In this document: one piece after another, positions 9,346 to 19,218 of the stretch
Layout: every line of letters begins with the position of its first letter
Position numbering within the stretch: the stretch's first letter is position 1
NCBI GenBank assembly: GCA_016787805.1
Contig: JAEUTY010000010.1
Coordinates: 1 to 64,000 of the forward strand
Direction of reading: 5' to 3'
DNA from: Flavobacterium sp.
Lineage (GTDB): Bacteria > Bacteroidota > Bacteroidia > Flavobacteriales > Flavobacteriaceae
Length of the DNA: 64,000 nucleotides
The notes under the pieces: generated by a model
Told to the model about the DNA's origin: nothing
Database searches by the model: none
What the model saw: the letters and a program-made list of their open reading frames with translations, nothing else
Made by a program: the position numbers and the translations under genes

Positions 9346-11208
9346 TTGTTTAATATATATTGATCGATCATCACCGACAATTTTGAACTCTAAGTCTACA
9401 GGGAAGTATTTTGTTTTTTTCCAATAGCGGTACATTCGATTCTCAATCTTCTTGCTTATTTTGTAAAGAGAATTGATTTCTTTCTTATTCAATAAAGGTT
9501 TATTTTCATTCAAATTCGAATGCGAAGTATAATCCACATCAAAATCATCTTCAGTATCAAATAAGTTAAAATCGTAAACTGTAAATTGCTCACAAACATC
9601 TCCTTTTTTGGGTTTTACTACCGAGTTATCGCCTTTTTGAATGTTGATTGTAATGCCTGTAAAATTTTCACGGTACAAGTTTTTAGTAATTATTACTCCA
9701 TTGGCAACTTCATCTGGAAATGAACGGTGAACCAAAACGCCCATCGCAATGCTTTGCTGGTCAATTCCAAAAAGTTCTCGTTCCCAATACGAACTTTCGT
9801 TCCAAACACTTGCCCAAACTTGTTTGATGGCTTTTTCAAATGTTTTGATAGAATCGTTCAAAACTCCTGTTTTTGATTCGTACAAACCGGCGCCGTTAAA
9901 TCCTTCAATATCTTCGGCATTAGTGGATGAACGAAATCGAAAGTTTTTAAATTGAGTTTGTTTTCCTAATCGGTCGTTCAACAACTGAATTAATTTGGAA
10001 TCGATAGGCTCATTTTTAATAGCGGTTCGTATTTTTTTTAATTGCAATGTTATCCAATCGCGTTTGTTGTTGGGCGATTTTAAAAGTTCTTGAATCAAAT
10101 CAAAAATTGCTTTTTTTTGAACGTGTTTGGAGTAATAGTAAAACGGAATAGCGCAGGCGTTTTCTGGAGTTTTAAAAGGAATTTCTTTCGAAATAGCTTT
10201 TAAGTAGGCTAAATTCATGGCTTTGGCTCCAATGCAATTTACTCCTTTTTTAGGAATAGTATTCAAATCAACCAAAGCAGTTTCGGTATTGTCGACAATC
10301 AATTTTTTCTTCTTTAAAATGGATTTTGGAGTTATTTTTTTGGTTGTTTCTTTCACATAAAAAGTGTCAACTTGTATCTTCAATTCTACTTTTTTATGGA
10401 GAAGATTTTTCAATTTCCAATCTTTTTCAACTTGAGTGTACGCCATTATCGGAATCTTGCGATTTTTTCCCAAAATAACCAAATGACTCAACGGTGTTTG
10501 TAATTCATTGACAATAATTCCTTTAACATTAGGTAGTATTTCGGGAGTTCCATTCAGAATAATAATCTCATCAGGTTGTGGTTCAATTGAATCTAATTCT
10601 TTCAGAGTATAATTTTTCAAAATGCCAACAGTTGAGCCCGAAACTACATCTTGATAACGCAATTCATTAAAAATATACTCTGATGTAACACAAGGAATTT
10701 TGAATTTATTTTGCTGAAAAAAATCTACTTTTTCACGATTGTTCAAGTAAAATTTTAACTCTTTTCCTATATAAGTTGACGATTGAATTAAAGTAAAAAA
10801 CTTCTCAATTAACCCAATTGGCATATGATCGGAAGCAGCCAATTCAAAAACCCATTTATTGGTTCCTTTGATATGATTCAGATTGCCTAACAAAAACTCT
10901 CGGCCTTTTTCAGTGTCACTGTAATTATCATTATTAAACTCCTCCAATCCTTTGTCGTATCCCAAATAGCCCGACACAAATTCAAAATGTAATCGAATCA
11001 AACTACTGTTAAAAAAGTACAATTTGTCATTCTGTATGCTGTAAATCACTTTTACAGATTCGATATTAGAAAATTTATCCGATAATGGTTTTCCTTTTAA
11101 GTTTTGATAAGTTTCATAATTAGAAATGGATGAAACGTACCGCTGTCCTTGAGAAAATGAGAAATAAAGTAATAAGAAAAACAGTTTGTAAAGCCTCATT
11201 TTGTTCAT
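9322..11208 (-). CDS. Exported dikinase-like protein (phosphohistidine domain + PPDK-type ATP-grasp domain)
   Basis: A 628-residue protein. It starts with a signal peptide (LYKLFFLLLYFSFSQG). Residues about 30-190 are unassigned. A phosphohistidine swivel-like segment at about 215-260 holds His242 in LQTPLSHLVILGKNRKIP. A PPDK/PEP-synthase-type nucleotide-binding domain fills about 320-628 (GAKAMNLAYL, FRFRSSTNAEDIEGFNGAG, VWASVWNESSYWEREL, GVLVHRSF, IKQVRPF). PEP synthase has the opposite order; glucan, water dikinase has this one. The combination of an ATP-using fold with an export signal is odd. The substrate is unknown and activity is not shown. A second ATG nine bases inside (11199) is equally possible. 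Confidence 0.8.
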   Translation of the reverse strand: MNKMRLYKLFFLLLYFSFSQGQRYVSSISNYETYQNLKGKPLSDKFSNIESVKVIYSIQNDKLYFFNSSLIRLHFEFVSGYLGYDKGLEEFNNDNYSDTEKGREFLLGNLNHIKGTNKWVFELAASDHMPIGLIEKFFTLIQSSTYIGKELKFYLNNREKVDFFQQNKFKIPCVTSEYIFNELRYQDVVSGSTVGILKNYTLKELDSIEPQPDEIIILNGTPEILPNVKGIIVNELQTPLSHLVILGKNRKIPIMAYTQVEKDWKLKNLLHKKVELKIQVDTFYVKETTKKITPKSILKKKKLIVDNTETALVDLNTIPKKGVNCIGAKAMNLAYLKAISKEIPFKTPENACAIPFYYYSKHVQKKAIFDLIQELLKSPNNKRDWITLQLKKIRTAIKNEPIDSKLIQLLNDRLGKQTQFKNFRFRSSTNAEDIEGFNGAGLYESKTGVLNDSIKTFEKAIKQVWASVWNESSYWERELFGIDQQSIAMGVLVHRSFPDEVANGVIITKNLYRENFTGITINIQKGDNSVVKPKKGDVCEQFTVYDFNLFDTEDDFDVDYTSHSNLNENKPLLNKKEINSLYKISKKIENRMYRYWKKTKYFPVDLEFKIVGDDRSIYIKQVRPFTEE

Positions 11209-11299
11209 TTAAAAAATAAAAGTAACTAATTTATAACTTTAATTTACTTTCCTATCACTATAACCAATACAAATTGTAAATATTGTCTTGAAATTGATT

Positions 11300-11307
11300 T
11301 AAATTTG
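11300..11307 (+). promoter_or_regulatory. Predicted -7 box of mnmA
   Basis: TAAATTTG, 17 nt before the ATG, which implies a very short leader. A TTG lies 23 nt upstream (11274-11276). Confidence 0.45.
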
Positions 11308-11324
11308 CACCAAATTGTATACAA

Positions 11325-12512
11325 ATGAAACGCGTTATTGTTGGACTTTCGGGTGGTGTAGATTCAAGTGTTGCTGCTTATCTTTTAAAAGAGCAAGGCC
11401 TTGAAGTAATTGGCCTTTTTATGAAAAATTGGCACGATGATTCAGTGACTATTTCCAATGAATGTCCATGGCTCGAAGACAGTAACGACGCACTTTTAGT
11501 AGCCGAAAAACTCGGTATTCCTTTTCAAACTGTCGATTTAAGTGAACAATACAAAGAACGTATCGTGAATTATATGTTCAACGAATACGAAAACGGACGA
11601 ACTCCAAATCCCGATGTGCTTTGTAATCGCGAAATCAAGTTTGATGTGTTCATGAAAATCGCTTTAAGTTTAGGCGCTGATTATGTGGCAACTGGTCATT
11701 ATTGCCGAAAAGGAGAAATTGAGGTGGATGGAAAAAAAATGTACCAACTTTTGGCAGGAAAAGACGATAACAAAGATCAATCGTATTTTTTATGCCAATT
11801 ATCACAAGAGCAACTTAGTAAAGCGCTTTTCCCAATTGGAGAACTAACCAAGCCTCAAGTGCGAGAAATTGCGATGCAACTCGATTTAGTTACAGCTGAG
11901 AAGAAAGATTCGCAAGGTTTGTGTTTTATTGGAAAAGTTCGTTTGCCCGAATTTTTGCAACAACAATTGCAACCCAAAGAAGGTATTATCGTTGAAATTG
12001 AAGCCAATCATCCAATCTATTCTGTTGAAAGACCTGTTTTCAATTCATTGGAAGAAGAATTAATTTACGATTCAACACCAATTAAATATTCACCTGAAAT
12101 GGGAAAGACAGTTGGCAAACACCAAGGCGCTCACTATTTTACTATTGGTCAACGCAAAGGATTAAATGTAGGAGGAACCAAAGAAGCGTTATTTATCATT
12201 GCTACCGATGTTAACAACAATGTGATTTATACTGGTCAAGGTCATCAACATCCAGGTTTGTTCCGAAAAGCATTGAAAGTAATGCCTTCAGAAACGCATT
12301 GGATTCGCGAAGATTTGACTTTGAAAAAAGGAGAAACAATGGAAGTAAAAGCCAGAATTCGTTACCGCCAAGAACTTCAAAAGGCTACTTTACACCAATT
12401 TGATAGTGGTTTGTACGTTCAATTTAAAGAGCTTCAATCGGCCATTACAGAAGGTCAATTTGTGGCTTGGAATATTGAAGATGAATTGGTTGGCTCTGGA
12501 GTTATTTCCTAA
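11325..12512 (+). CDS. mnmA: tRNA-specific 2-thiouridylase MnmA
   Basis: MnmA adds sulfur to the wobble uridine (s2U34) of Lys, Glu and Gln tRNAs, using ATP to adenylate the base. The 395-residue protein begins with the PP-loop [15 protein letters not shown] (residues 7-21). The catalytic cysteines are Cys100 in [12 protein letters not shown] and Cys200 in QGLCFIGKV. The [15 protein letters not shown] segment and a C-terminal beta-barrel domain complete the family layout. It is a single gene facing away from the dikinase-like gene; the following subtilase is on the same strand with its own promoter-like box. Confidence 0.97.
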   Translation: MKRVIVGLSGGVDSSVAAYLLKEQGLEVIGLFMKNWHDDSVTISNECPWLEDSNDALLVAEKLGIPFQTVDLSEQYKERIVNYMFNEYENGRTPNPDVLCNREIKFDVFMKIALSLGADYVATGHYCRKGEIEVDGKKMYQLLAGKDDNKDQSYFLCQLSQEQLSKALFPIGELTKPQVREIAMQLDLVTAEKKDSQGLCFIGKVRLPEFLQQQLQPKEGIIVEIEANHPIYSVERPVFNSLEEELIYDSTPIKYSPEMGKTVGKHQGAHYFTIGQRKGLNVGGTKEALFIIATDVNNNVIYTGQGHQHPGLFRKALKVMPSETHWIREDLTLKKGETMEVKARIRYRQELQKATLHQFDSGLYVQFKELQSAITEGQFVAWNIEDELVGSGVIS

Positions 12513-12538
12513 AATTCACTTTCAAACTATATTTTTTG

Positions 12539-12546
12539 TATTTTTG
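12539..12546 (+). promoter_or_regulatory. Predicted -7 box of subtilase operon
   Basis: TATTTTTG, 20 nt before the subtilase ATG, fits TAnnTTTG. Confidence 0.45.
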
Positions 12547-12566
12547 ATGAATCCAAATTTTACACT

Positions 12567-14189
12567 ATGAAAAAAATCCTACTATTAATCGTTCTTTTGG
12601 TTGCAAATGTCACTTTTTCACAAGAAGAAGATGCTTGGGTATTTTTTACCGATAAACCAAATGCTCAGTTTTATTTAGATAATCCGTTGCAAATGCTCAC
12701 ACAAAGAGCATTAGACAGAAGAGCTACACAAGGAATTCCTTTGAATGTCAATGATGCTCCAATTGAACCCACGTATTACATTCAAGTTGCCACTTATGAA
12801 GGGATTACTGTTAAGGCAAAATCCAAATGGATGAATTGTGTACATGTTAGAGGAACACAGCAAAGCATTCTTGCTTTAAATGAATTATCGTTTGTGCAAT
12901 CCATCCAATTTGCTGATAATTCTTTGAATTCAGGAGGTAAGAAAAGTAATCCTAAACCAATTTCTCCCATAAATAAAACATTAGACGTTGCTGAAAGTTT
13001 TAACTATGGAAATTCTCAAAATCAAATCCAAATGTTAAACGGTCATCTGATTCATCAAGCCAATTATACCGGACAAGGAAAGATTATCGCTGTTTTAGAT
13101 TCTGGATTCATCAATGTCGATTCTACGTCACCTTTTCAACGATTGTTTGATAACAATTTAATTCTTGGTGGATACAATTATGTGAGTCAAAATGAAGATG
13201 TTTATTCGTTGCACAATCACGGAACCATGACCTTATCGTGCATGGGAGGTTTTGTTGATGGCGAGTTGGTTGGAACGGCTCCTAATGCAAACTATTATCT
13301 TTTTGTAACCGAAGATGTCACCGAAGAAAATCCAGTTGAAGAAAGTTATTGGGTTGAAGCTGCTGAAGAAGCCGATCGTTTGGGTGTGGATATAATTTCT
13401 ACCTCTTTAGGATATTACGGTTATGATAATCCCAATTACAGCCACGTGTATACTAATATGACTGGTGATGTAGCATTTGCTTCAAGAGGTGCTAATATTG
13501 CTTTCAGTAAAGGAATGATTGTAGTTGCAAGCGCGGGTAATTCGGGTGGGAATCCTGAACCTTTAAATCATATTGGTGTTCCAGCCGAAGCTACTAATGT
13601 ATTAGCTGTTGGTGCTGTTCAAGCAAATGAAAATTATGCTTCATTTAGTTCGATTGGTCCGGGTTATCCAAATCGCATCAAACCTGAAGTCATGGCTCAA
13701 GGACAAGCCTCTGTAGTAGCCAATACTTCGGGAACTATTCAAACTGCTAGTGGAACTTCTTTCTCTTGCCCAATTATGGCAGGAATGATTGCTAGTTTTT
13801 GGAGTGTTTTTCCTGATTTTAGTAATCAACAAATTATTCAGTTAGTCAAACAATCTGCAGATAGATATACCAATCCTACTGATCAATATGGTTATGGTAT
13901 TCCTGATTTCGGATTGGCTATGAATATGGGATTGCTAGCAGTAAATCAAAACCAAATGGAGCAGTTTCAGTTTTTTCCAAACCCAACTAATGAAAATATT
14001 ACTCTGGTAAGTACATCAATTTTAGGTAGCGAGGTTACGTTTTACAATAGTTTAGGTCAAGTGGTTTTAACAAAAAAAATAGAGAATCCTATACAAACAA
14101 TCTCATTAGAATCGATGAATTCAGGAGTTTACTATTTTACAATTCCTACTTCTGATAAAATGTACCAAGGGAAAATCATTAAAAATTAA
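12567..14189 (+). CDS. S8 subtilisin-like peptidase with T9SS C-terminal sorting domain
   Basis: A secreted serine peptidase of 540 residues. After a signal peptide (ILLLIVLLVANVTFSQ) comes a pro-region, then the catalytic domain with Asp178 (AVLDSGF), His218 (HNHGTM) and Ser398 (GTSFSCPIMAG). The final 70 residues form a type-A T9SS sorting domain (FFPNPTNENITL, LGQVVLTKKI, GVYYFTI, GKIIKN), so export through the type IX system is predicted. Its stop overlaps the next start by one base (TAATG), an unexpected coupling of an extracellular protease to a cytosolic flavoenzyme. Confidence 0.95.
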   Translation: MKKILLLIVLLVANVTFSQEEDAWVFFTDKPNAQFYLDNPLQMLTQRALDRRATQGIPLNVNDAPIEPTYYIQVATYEGITVKAKSKWMNCVHVRGTQQSILALNELSFVQSIQFADNSLNSGGKKSNPKPISPINKTLDVAESFNYGNSQNQIQMLNGHLIHQANYTGQGKIIAVLDSGFINVDSTSPFQRLFDNNLILGGYNYVSQNEDVYSLHNHGTMTLSCMGGFVDGELVGTAPNANYYLFVTEDVTEENPVEESYWVEAAEEADRLGVDIISTSLGYYGYDNPNYSHVYTNMTGDVAFASRGANIAFSKGMIVVASAGNSGGNPEPLNHIGVPAEATNVLAVGAVQANENYASFSSIGPGYPNRIKPEVMAQGQASVVANTSGTIQTASGTSFSCPIMAGMIASFWSVFPDFSNQQIIQLVKQSADRYTNPTDQYGYGIPDFGLAMNMGLLAVNQNQMEQFQFFPNPTNENITLVSTSILGSEVTFYNSLGQVVLTKKIENPIQTISLESMNSGVYYFTIPTSDKMYQGKIIKN

Positions 14190-15133
14190 TGAATAGAATT
14201 ACACAACTTTTCAATATACAATATCCAATTGTTCAAGGTGGAATGATATGGAATTCAGGTTACAAATTAGCAAGCGCAGTGAGCAATGCTGGTGGTTTAG
14301 GTTTGATTGGAGCAGGATCAATGTATCCAGATGTTTTAAGAGAGCACATTCAAAAATGCAAAAAAGCAACTGATAAACCGTTTGGAGTTAATATTCCAAT
14401 GTTGTATCCAAATGTAGAAGAAATCATTCAAATTATTATTGAAGAAGGGGTGAAAATTGTCTTCACATCGGCAGGAAATCCGAAAACGTGGACTACTTAT
14501 TTGAAAGAAAAAGGAATAACAGTGGTTCACGTAGTTAGTAGCTCCAAATTTGCTCTAAAAGCGCAAGAAGCTGGAGTAGATGCGGTCGTAGCCGAAGGTT
14601 TTGAAGCTGGTGGACACAATGGTCGTGAAGAAACTACAACGCTTACTTTAATTCCAATGGTGCGCGAAAACATCTCAATTCCTCTTATTGCTGCAGGCGG
14701 AATTGCAACGGGTCGCGGAATGTTAGCGGCCATGATTCTAGGTGCTGATGGCATTCAAATGGGAAGTCGTTTTGCGGCTTCTACCGAAAGTTCGGCGCAC
14801 GATAATTTCAAAAAAACAATTGTTGAAACAGGTGAAGGCGACACACAATTGACTTTAAAAGAATTAGCTCCTGTGCGTTTGATAAAAAATAAATTCTTTA
14901 ACGATTTACAAGAGTTGTATGCTAAATGTCCAACTAAAGAAGATTTGGAAAATTTGCTAGGAAAGCGCCGAGCCAAACGCGGTATGTTTGAAGGTGATTT
15001 GGTTGAAGGCGAACTCGAAATTGGCCAGATTGCAGGCTTAATTCACGATATCAAACCCGTTGAAGTCATTGTTAATGAAGTGATAGAAGAATTCGAATTG
15101 GCTAAAAAAGATAAGTCAAACTTTAGTTTTTAA
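14189..15133 (+). CDS. Nitronate monooxygenase-like FMN enzyme (NPD/FabK superfamily)
   Basis: A 314-residue TIM-barrel flavoprotein. Visible features are the N-terminal FMN segment YPIVQGGMIW, GGLGLIGAG, the glycine-rich EGFEAGGHNG with the His used as catalytic base in nitronate monooxygenases, and the phosphate-binding AAGGIATGRGMLAAM and GADGIQMGSRFA. Nitronate monooxygenases oxidise alkyl nitronates; FabK-type enoyl-ACP reductases share the fold, and the assignment between them is not decided by motif. Translation is probably coupled to the upstream peptidase. Confidence 0.88.
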   Translation: MNRITQLFNIQYPIVQGGMIWNSGYKLASAVSNAGGLGLIGAGSMYPDVLREHIQKCKKATDKPFGVNIPMLYPNVEEIIQIIIEEGVKIVFTSAGNPKTWTTYLKEKGITVVHVVSSSKFALKAQEAGVDAVVAEGFEAGGHNGREETTTLTLIPMVRENISIPLIAAGGIATGRGMLAAMILGADGIQMGSRFAASTESSAHDNFKKTIVETGEGDTQLTLKELAPVRLIKNKFFNDLQELYAKCPTKEDLENLLGKRRAKRGMFEGDLVEGELEIGQIAGLIHDIKPVEVIVNEVIEEFELAKKDKSNFSF

Positions 15134-15305
15134 AGTAATTAAATATAAACTATATTTAGCTCATTTAGCTTTAGTAGCTCATGTTTTCTATGCAAAATAA
15201 AATGCCTTACAAGTTTTAATAATCTATGAATCTATGTGGTTAAAATTTTCCCAACAATTCATAAATTGTTCTCTATTTCTTCACATCAATTCCCATTCAA
15301 AATAC

Positions 15306-15313
15306 TACTTTTG
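15306..15313 (+). promoter_or_regulatory. Predicted -7 box of pafA-like gene
   Basis: TACTTTTG, 18 nt before the ATG. Confidence 0.5.
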
Positions 15314-15331
15314 TACAAATAATTTATCCCA

Positions 15332-16942
15332 ATGAAAAAGTTTATCTGGATTACAACTCTCATTTTCTCAATACTGACTCATGCGCAAGAACGACCAAAA
15401 TTAGTAGTCGGAATTATAGTCGACCAAATGAAGATGGAATATTTGTACCGTTTTCAAAACGACTTTTCTGCCAATGGTTTCAAACGATTAATAGCGCAAG
15501 GTTATACTTTCGAAAATGCACATTACAATTACATGCCAACCTACACAGCGCCTGGGCATGCTTCAGTTTACACAGGAACAACGCCAGCCATTCACGGAAT
15601 AGTGAGTAATGAATGGTTTCACCGTACGTTAAAAAAAGACGTGTATTGTACAGATGATGCTTCGGTTACCACTTTGGTTCCAGGCTCGGAAAGCGAAGGT
15701 AAAATGTCGCCCAAAAATTTACAGAGCACCACAATGACAGATGAATTAAAACTGTCAACCAATTTTAAAGGCAAAGTAATCGGAATTAGTATTAAAGATC
15801 GTGGGGCAATTCTTCCTGCAGGTCATTTTGCTGATTGGGCATTTTGGTATTGCAAAACGGGAGAATTTATTTCGAGTTCGTATTACGGAACCGCCTTACC
15901 TACTTGGGTTGACGATTTTAACAAAGAAAAAAACTATCTTAATTACGCCAACAAAGGTTGGAATTTGTTGAAACCCAAAGAAGTCTACAACGAAAGCCTT
16001 CCTGACGAAAATCCGTATGAAGGGAAATTGTATCAAAAAACCGCTTTTTTCCCTTACAATACCAAAGAAATGGTTGAAAAAAATGATGCTGGCGTATTGC
16101 GAATTAGTCCGTATGGCAATAATTTGATTAATGATTTGGCCAAACGAGCTATTGAAAAAGAAAATTTAGGAAAAGATGCAATAACCGACTTTTTAGCGCT
16201 AAGTTTTTCTTCAACCGATTATATCGGACACACTTTTGGTCCGCGATCTATTGAATTGCAAGATACCTATTTACGTTTAGATGAAACAATTGCTGATTTT
16301 TTGACGTATTTAGATGTTAAAGTTGGCAAAGGAAATTACCTTGTTTTTCTTACGGCAGATCACGCTGGCGCTGAAAATGCAACCTATTTGAAAGACAATA
16401 AATACACGGTTGATTGCATCAATTATAAAAATGTAGAAACCGATTTAAGAGCGTTTTCTCAAGCTACTTTTGGTGAAGATTTGCTCTTGAATTATTCTAG
16501 TTTTAACGTGTATTTCGATAAAGATAAAATCAAAACAAAAGGTTTGAATTTGACCAATGTGAAACAATCCTTTAAAGAATATTTGTACACCAAAGAATAT
16601 GTAAAGCGAGTGTACACAGAAGAAGAAATTTTAACTGCAACTGGCAACGATGTGTTGTTGGATTTTGTATCAAAAGGTTACGATCCTACTCAAAATGGCG
16701 AATTGTATTTTGTATATAAACCAGGATATACAGAATATTATTCAACTACTGGAACTACGCACGGTTCACCTTATACTTATGATACGCATGTTCCCATTAT
16801 TTTCTACGGTTGGCACATAAAAAAAGGAAAAACCAACGATCGTAAAGAAATCACGCAAATTGCTCCAACGGTAACTCAATTGCTGAAAATTACAATGCCA
16901 AACAGTACAAAAGGCGAAGTGTTGACGGAGATTGTAGACTAA
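15332..16942 (+). CDS. Alkaline phosphatase, PafA-like
   Basis: A periplasmic phosphatase of 536 residues that would release phosphate from monoesters. It has a signal peptide (FIWITTLIFSILTHAQ) followed by the alkaline phosphatase superfamily core: metal Asp in GIIVDQMK, nucleophile Thr72 in PTYTAPGHASVYTG, Asn in SNEWF, and the Lys155/Arg157 pair in GISIKDRGAIL, which is the PafA signature replacing the Arg of E. coli PhoA. Further metal ligands are in STDYIGH, TADHAGAE and TGTTHGSPY. The match to PafA motifs is strong; its regulation by phosphate cannot be judged here. Confidence 0.92.
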   Translation: MKKFIWITTLIFSILTHAQERPKLVVGIIVDQMKMEYLYRFQNDFSANGFKRLIAQGYTFENAHYNYMPTYTAPGHASVYTGTTPAIHGIVSNEWFHRTLKKDVYCTDDASVTTLVPGSESEGKMSPKNLQSTTMTDELKLSTNFKGKVIGISIKDRGAILPAGHFADWAFWYCKTGEFISSSYYGTALPTWVDDFNKEKNYLNYANKGWNLLKPKEVYNESLPDENPYEGKLYQKTAFFPYNTKEMVEKNDAGVLRISPYGNNLINDLAKRAIEKENLGKDAITDFLALSFSSTDYIGHTFGPRSIELQDTYLRLDETIADFLTYLDVKVGKGNYLVFLTADHAGAENATYLKDNKYTVDCINYKNVETDLRAFSQATFGEDLLLNYSSFNVYFDKDKIKTKGLNLTNVKQSFKEYLYTKEYVKRVYTEEEILTATGNDVLLDFVSKGYDPTQNGELYFVYKPGYTEYYSTTGTTHGSPYTYDTHVPIIFYGWHIKKGKTNDRKEITQIAPTVTQLLKITMPNSTKGEVLTEIVD

Positions 16943-17026
16943 AATTACATCAATTTTTTGTTAATTAATAACGAATGATTTTTCGTTTTAGCCAATTTTT
17001 AGTATCTTGGGCTAAATGGAAATTCT

Positions 17027-17935
17027 ATGCGATTATTTTTTGAAAATCTCTACCAAAACAGTAGCCGAATTACGCAATTAGTTTACACGCGACACATCAA
17101 AGATTTTATTTTGATTTGTATTGGTGTGACGATGGCAAGTATTGGTTTGAAAGAATTTCTGTTGCCTAATAATTTCCTTGATGGTGGAGCAATGGGTTTG
17201 TCGCTACTAACAGAAATCATGACTGGAATTGAACTTTCAGTTTTAATTGTACTGATTAATTTACCTTTTATCATTATTGGCGCAAGGCAAATTTCAATTG
17301 AATTTGCTGTCAAAAGTACATTGGCTATTTTGGTATTGTCGTTATTAGTTCATTTTGTCAACTTTCCAGCTATAACTTCAGACAAATTATTGATTTCAGT
17401 TTTTGGTGGATTTTTTCTAGGAGCAGGAATTGGATTTACTATTCGAGGAGGAGCTGTAATTGATGGAACCGAAGTCTTGGCGATTTATGTCAGCAAAAAA
17501 ACCAGTCTGTCGGTAGGCGATTTCATTTCTGTTTTTAATGTGATTTTGTTCTCTTTCTCGGCTTTATTGGTTAATGTGGAAACAGCAATGTATTCAATGT
17601 TAACGTATTTTGCTGCTTCCAAAACGGTTGATTTTATCATTAATGGTATCGAGGAATATATTGGTGTAACCATCGTTTCTCGAAATGCAACCGAAGTCAA
17701 ACAAGCTATTATTGAAAAATTAGGTCGTGGCGTTACCGTTTACAATTCAGAAAGCGGCTACGGAAAAACAGGTGTGAATTACAATGAAAATAAAATCCTT
17801 TTCTGTGTTGTCACTCGTCTTGAAGTCACACGCTTATTATTGGAAATCGAAAAAATTGATGAAGATGCTTTTGTGGTGCAACATTCCATCAAAGACACCA
17901 AAGGCGGAATGATCAAAAAACGTCCGCTACATTAA
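17027..17935 (+). CDS. YitT family membrane protein (DUF2179)
   Basis: A 302-residue integral membrane protein with about five to six hydrophobic segments in the first two thirds (ILICIGVTMASIGL, LSVLIVLINLPFIIIGA, LAILVLSLLVHF, SVFGGFFLGAGIGFTIRGGA, FISVFNVILFSFSALLV), then a soluble DUF2179 domain (VTIVSRNATEVKQAIIEKLGRGVTVYNSESGYGKTG, KILFCVVTRLEVTRLL). The family is found widely; a transport role is suspected but not proven. It ends 10 nt from the convergent lysA gene. Confidence 0.9.
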   Translation: MRLFFENLYQNSSRITQLVYTRHIKDFILICIGVTMASIGLKEFLLPNNFLDGGAMGLSLLTEIMTGIELSVLIVLINLPFIIIGARQISIEFAVKSTLAILVLSLLVHFVNFPAITSDKLLISVFGGFFLGAGIGFTIRGGAVIDGTEVLAIYVSKKTSLSVGDFISVFNVILFSFSALLVNVETAMYSMLTYFAASKTVDFIINGIEEYIGVTIVSRNATEVKQAIIEKLGRGVTVYNSESGYGKTGVNYNENKILFCVVTRLEVTRLLLEIEKIDEDAFVVQHSIKDTKGGMIKKRPLH

Positions 17936-17945
17936 ACGTCCGTGT

Positions 17946-19151
17946 TTAAATCTCAATCACAATCTGATTTTTAATCAAATCTTCAAAGGTTTCTCGTTTG
18001 CTGATTAGATGACCTTTTCCGTCTTTCCACAACACTTCGGCAGGTTTGAAACGCGAATTGTAGTTGGATGACATCGAATAGCAATACGCACCTGCATTTT
18101 TAAAACACAAAATGTCGCCTTCTTTGATTTCGGTAATTCTGCGGTTATTGGCAAACGTGTCGGTTTCGCAAATGTAACCTACAACGGTATAAAAACGTTC
18201 TTTTCCTTTAGGGTTGGAAATGTTTTCAATTTGGTGTTGTGAACCGTAAAACATCGGGCGAATCAAATGATTGAAACCACTGTCAATCCCAGCAAAAACT
18301 GTCGAAGTGGTTTGTTTTACTACATTAATTTTGGCTAAGAAAAATCCGGCTTCGCTTACTAAGAATTTTCCTGGTTCGAAAGCTAATGTTAGTGTTCTTC
18401 CGTATTCTTTCTCGAATGCCAAAAAGCGTTTGGTGAGTTTTTTTCCGAGTTCTTCAATGTTGGTTTCGATGTCGCCTTTTTTGTAAGGTACTTTGAATCC
18501 TGAACCAAAATCAAGGAAATCTAAGTTTTTAAAATGTTTTGCTGTATCAAACAAAATTTCTGATGCATACAAAAACACTTCAATATCCAAAATATCAGAA
18601 CCAGTGTGCATGTGAATGCCGTTAATATGCATTCCTGTGTTTTCAACAATGCGCAACACATGCGGAATTTGGTAAATCGAAATCCCGAATTTACTATCGA
18701 TATGTCCGACAGAAATATTTTCGTTTCCGCCCGCCATTACGTGAGGATTGATGCGAATGCAAACTGGAATTTTAGGATGTTTTGCCCCAAAGTGTTCTAA
18801 AACCGAAAGATTATCGATGTTGATTTGAACGCCCAATTCGGCTACTGCTTCAATTTCTTCAAACGAAACACCGTTAGGAGTAAAGATGATTTTATCGGGA
18901 GTAAAGCCAGCGTGCAAGCCCAATTGAACTTCTTGAATTGAAACCGTGTCCAAACCCGAACCACACTTTTTAAGCAATTTCAAAATGGAAATATTAGACA
19001 AGGCCTTCATGGCATAGTTGATACGAAGGTTTTCTACTTTGGAAAAAGCGTTGGTAAGTCGCAGGTATTGGCGTTCTATAACAGCGGCATCATATACGTA
19101 CAAAGGATGATCAAATTCTTCAACAAGAGCCAATAAATCTTTAGGTTGCAT
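17946..19151 (-). CDS. lysA: Diaminopimelate decarboxylase
   Basis: LysA removes CO2 from meso-diaminopimelate to give lysine, using PLP. In 401-residue numbering, the PLP lysine is Lys49 in NYAMKALSN, the His in HMHTGSDI and the glycines in DFGSGF and EPGKFLVSEAG bind the cofactor, and the substrate-side Cys is in YICETDTF. The start was set at 19151 (MQPKDLLALVEEF). The longer frame from a TTG at 19178 would run through the promoter box TAGCTTTG, so it is unlikely. It is convergent with the YitT gene. Confidence 0.95.
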   Translation of the reverse strand: MQPKDLLALVEEFDHPLYVYDAAVIERQYLRLTNAFSKVENLRINYAMKALSNISILKLLKKCGSGLDTVSIQEVQLGLHAGFTPDKIIFTPNGVSFEEIEAVAELGVQINIDNLSVLEHFGAKHPKIPVCIRINPHVMAGGNENISVGHIDSKFGISIYQIPHVLRIVENTGMHINGIHMHTGSDILDIEVFLYASEILFDTAKHFKNLDFLDFGSGFKVPYKKGDIETNIEELGKKLTKRFLAFEKEYGRTLTLAFEPGKFLVSEAGFFLAKINVVKQTTSTVFAGIDSGFNHLIRPMFYGSQHQIENISNPKGKERFYTVVGYICETDTFANNRRITEIKEGDILCFKNAGAYCYSMSSNYNSRFKPAEVLWKDGKGHLISKRETFEDLIKNQIVIEI

Positions 19152-19166
19152 AACTTTGTTTTTTGG

Positions 19167-19174
19167 CAAAGCTA
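19167..19174 (-). promoter_or_regulatory. Predicted -7 box of lysA
   Basis: TAGCTTTG on the minus strand, 15 nt before the ATG. Its position inside the longest possible lysA frame supports the shorter start. Confidence 0.5.
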
Positions 19175-19218
19175 CCAATCAAAAGGCGGAATTGCAAGTG
19201 AGAAGTTTTTGAAAATGG

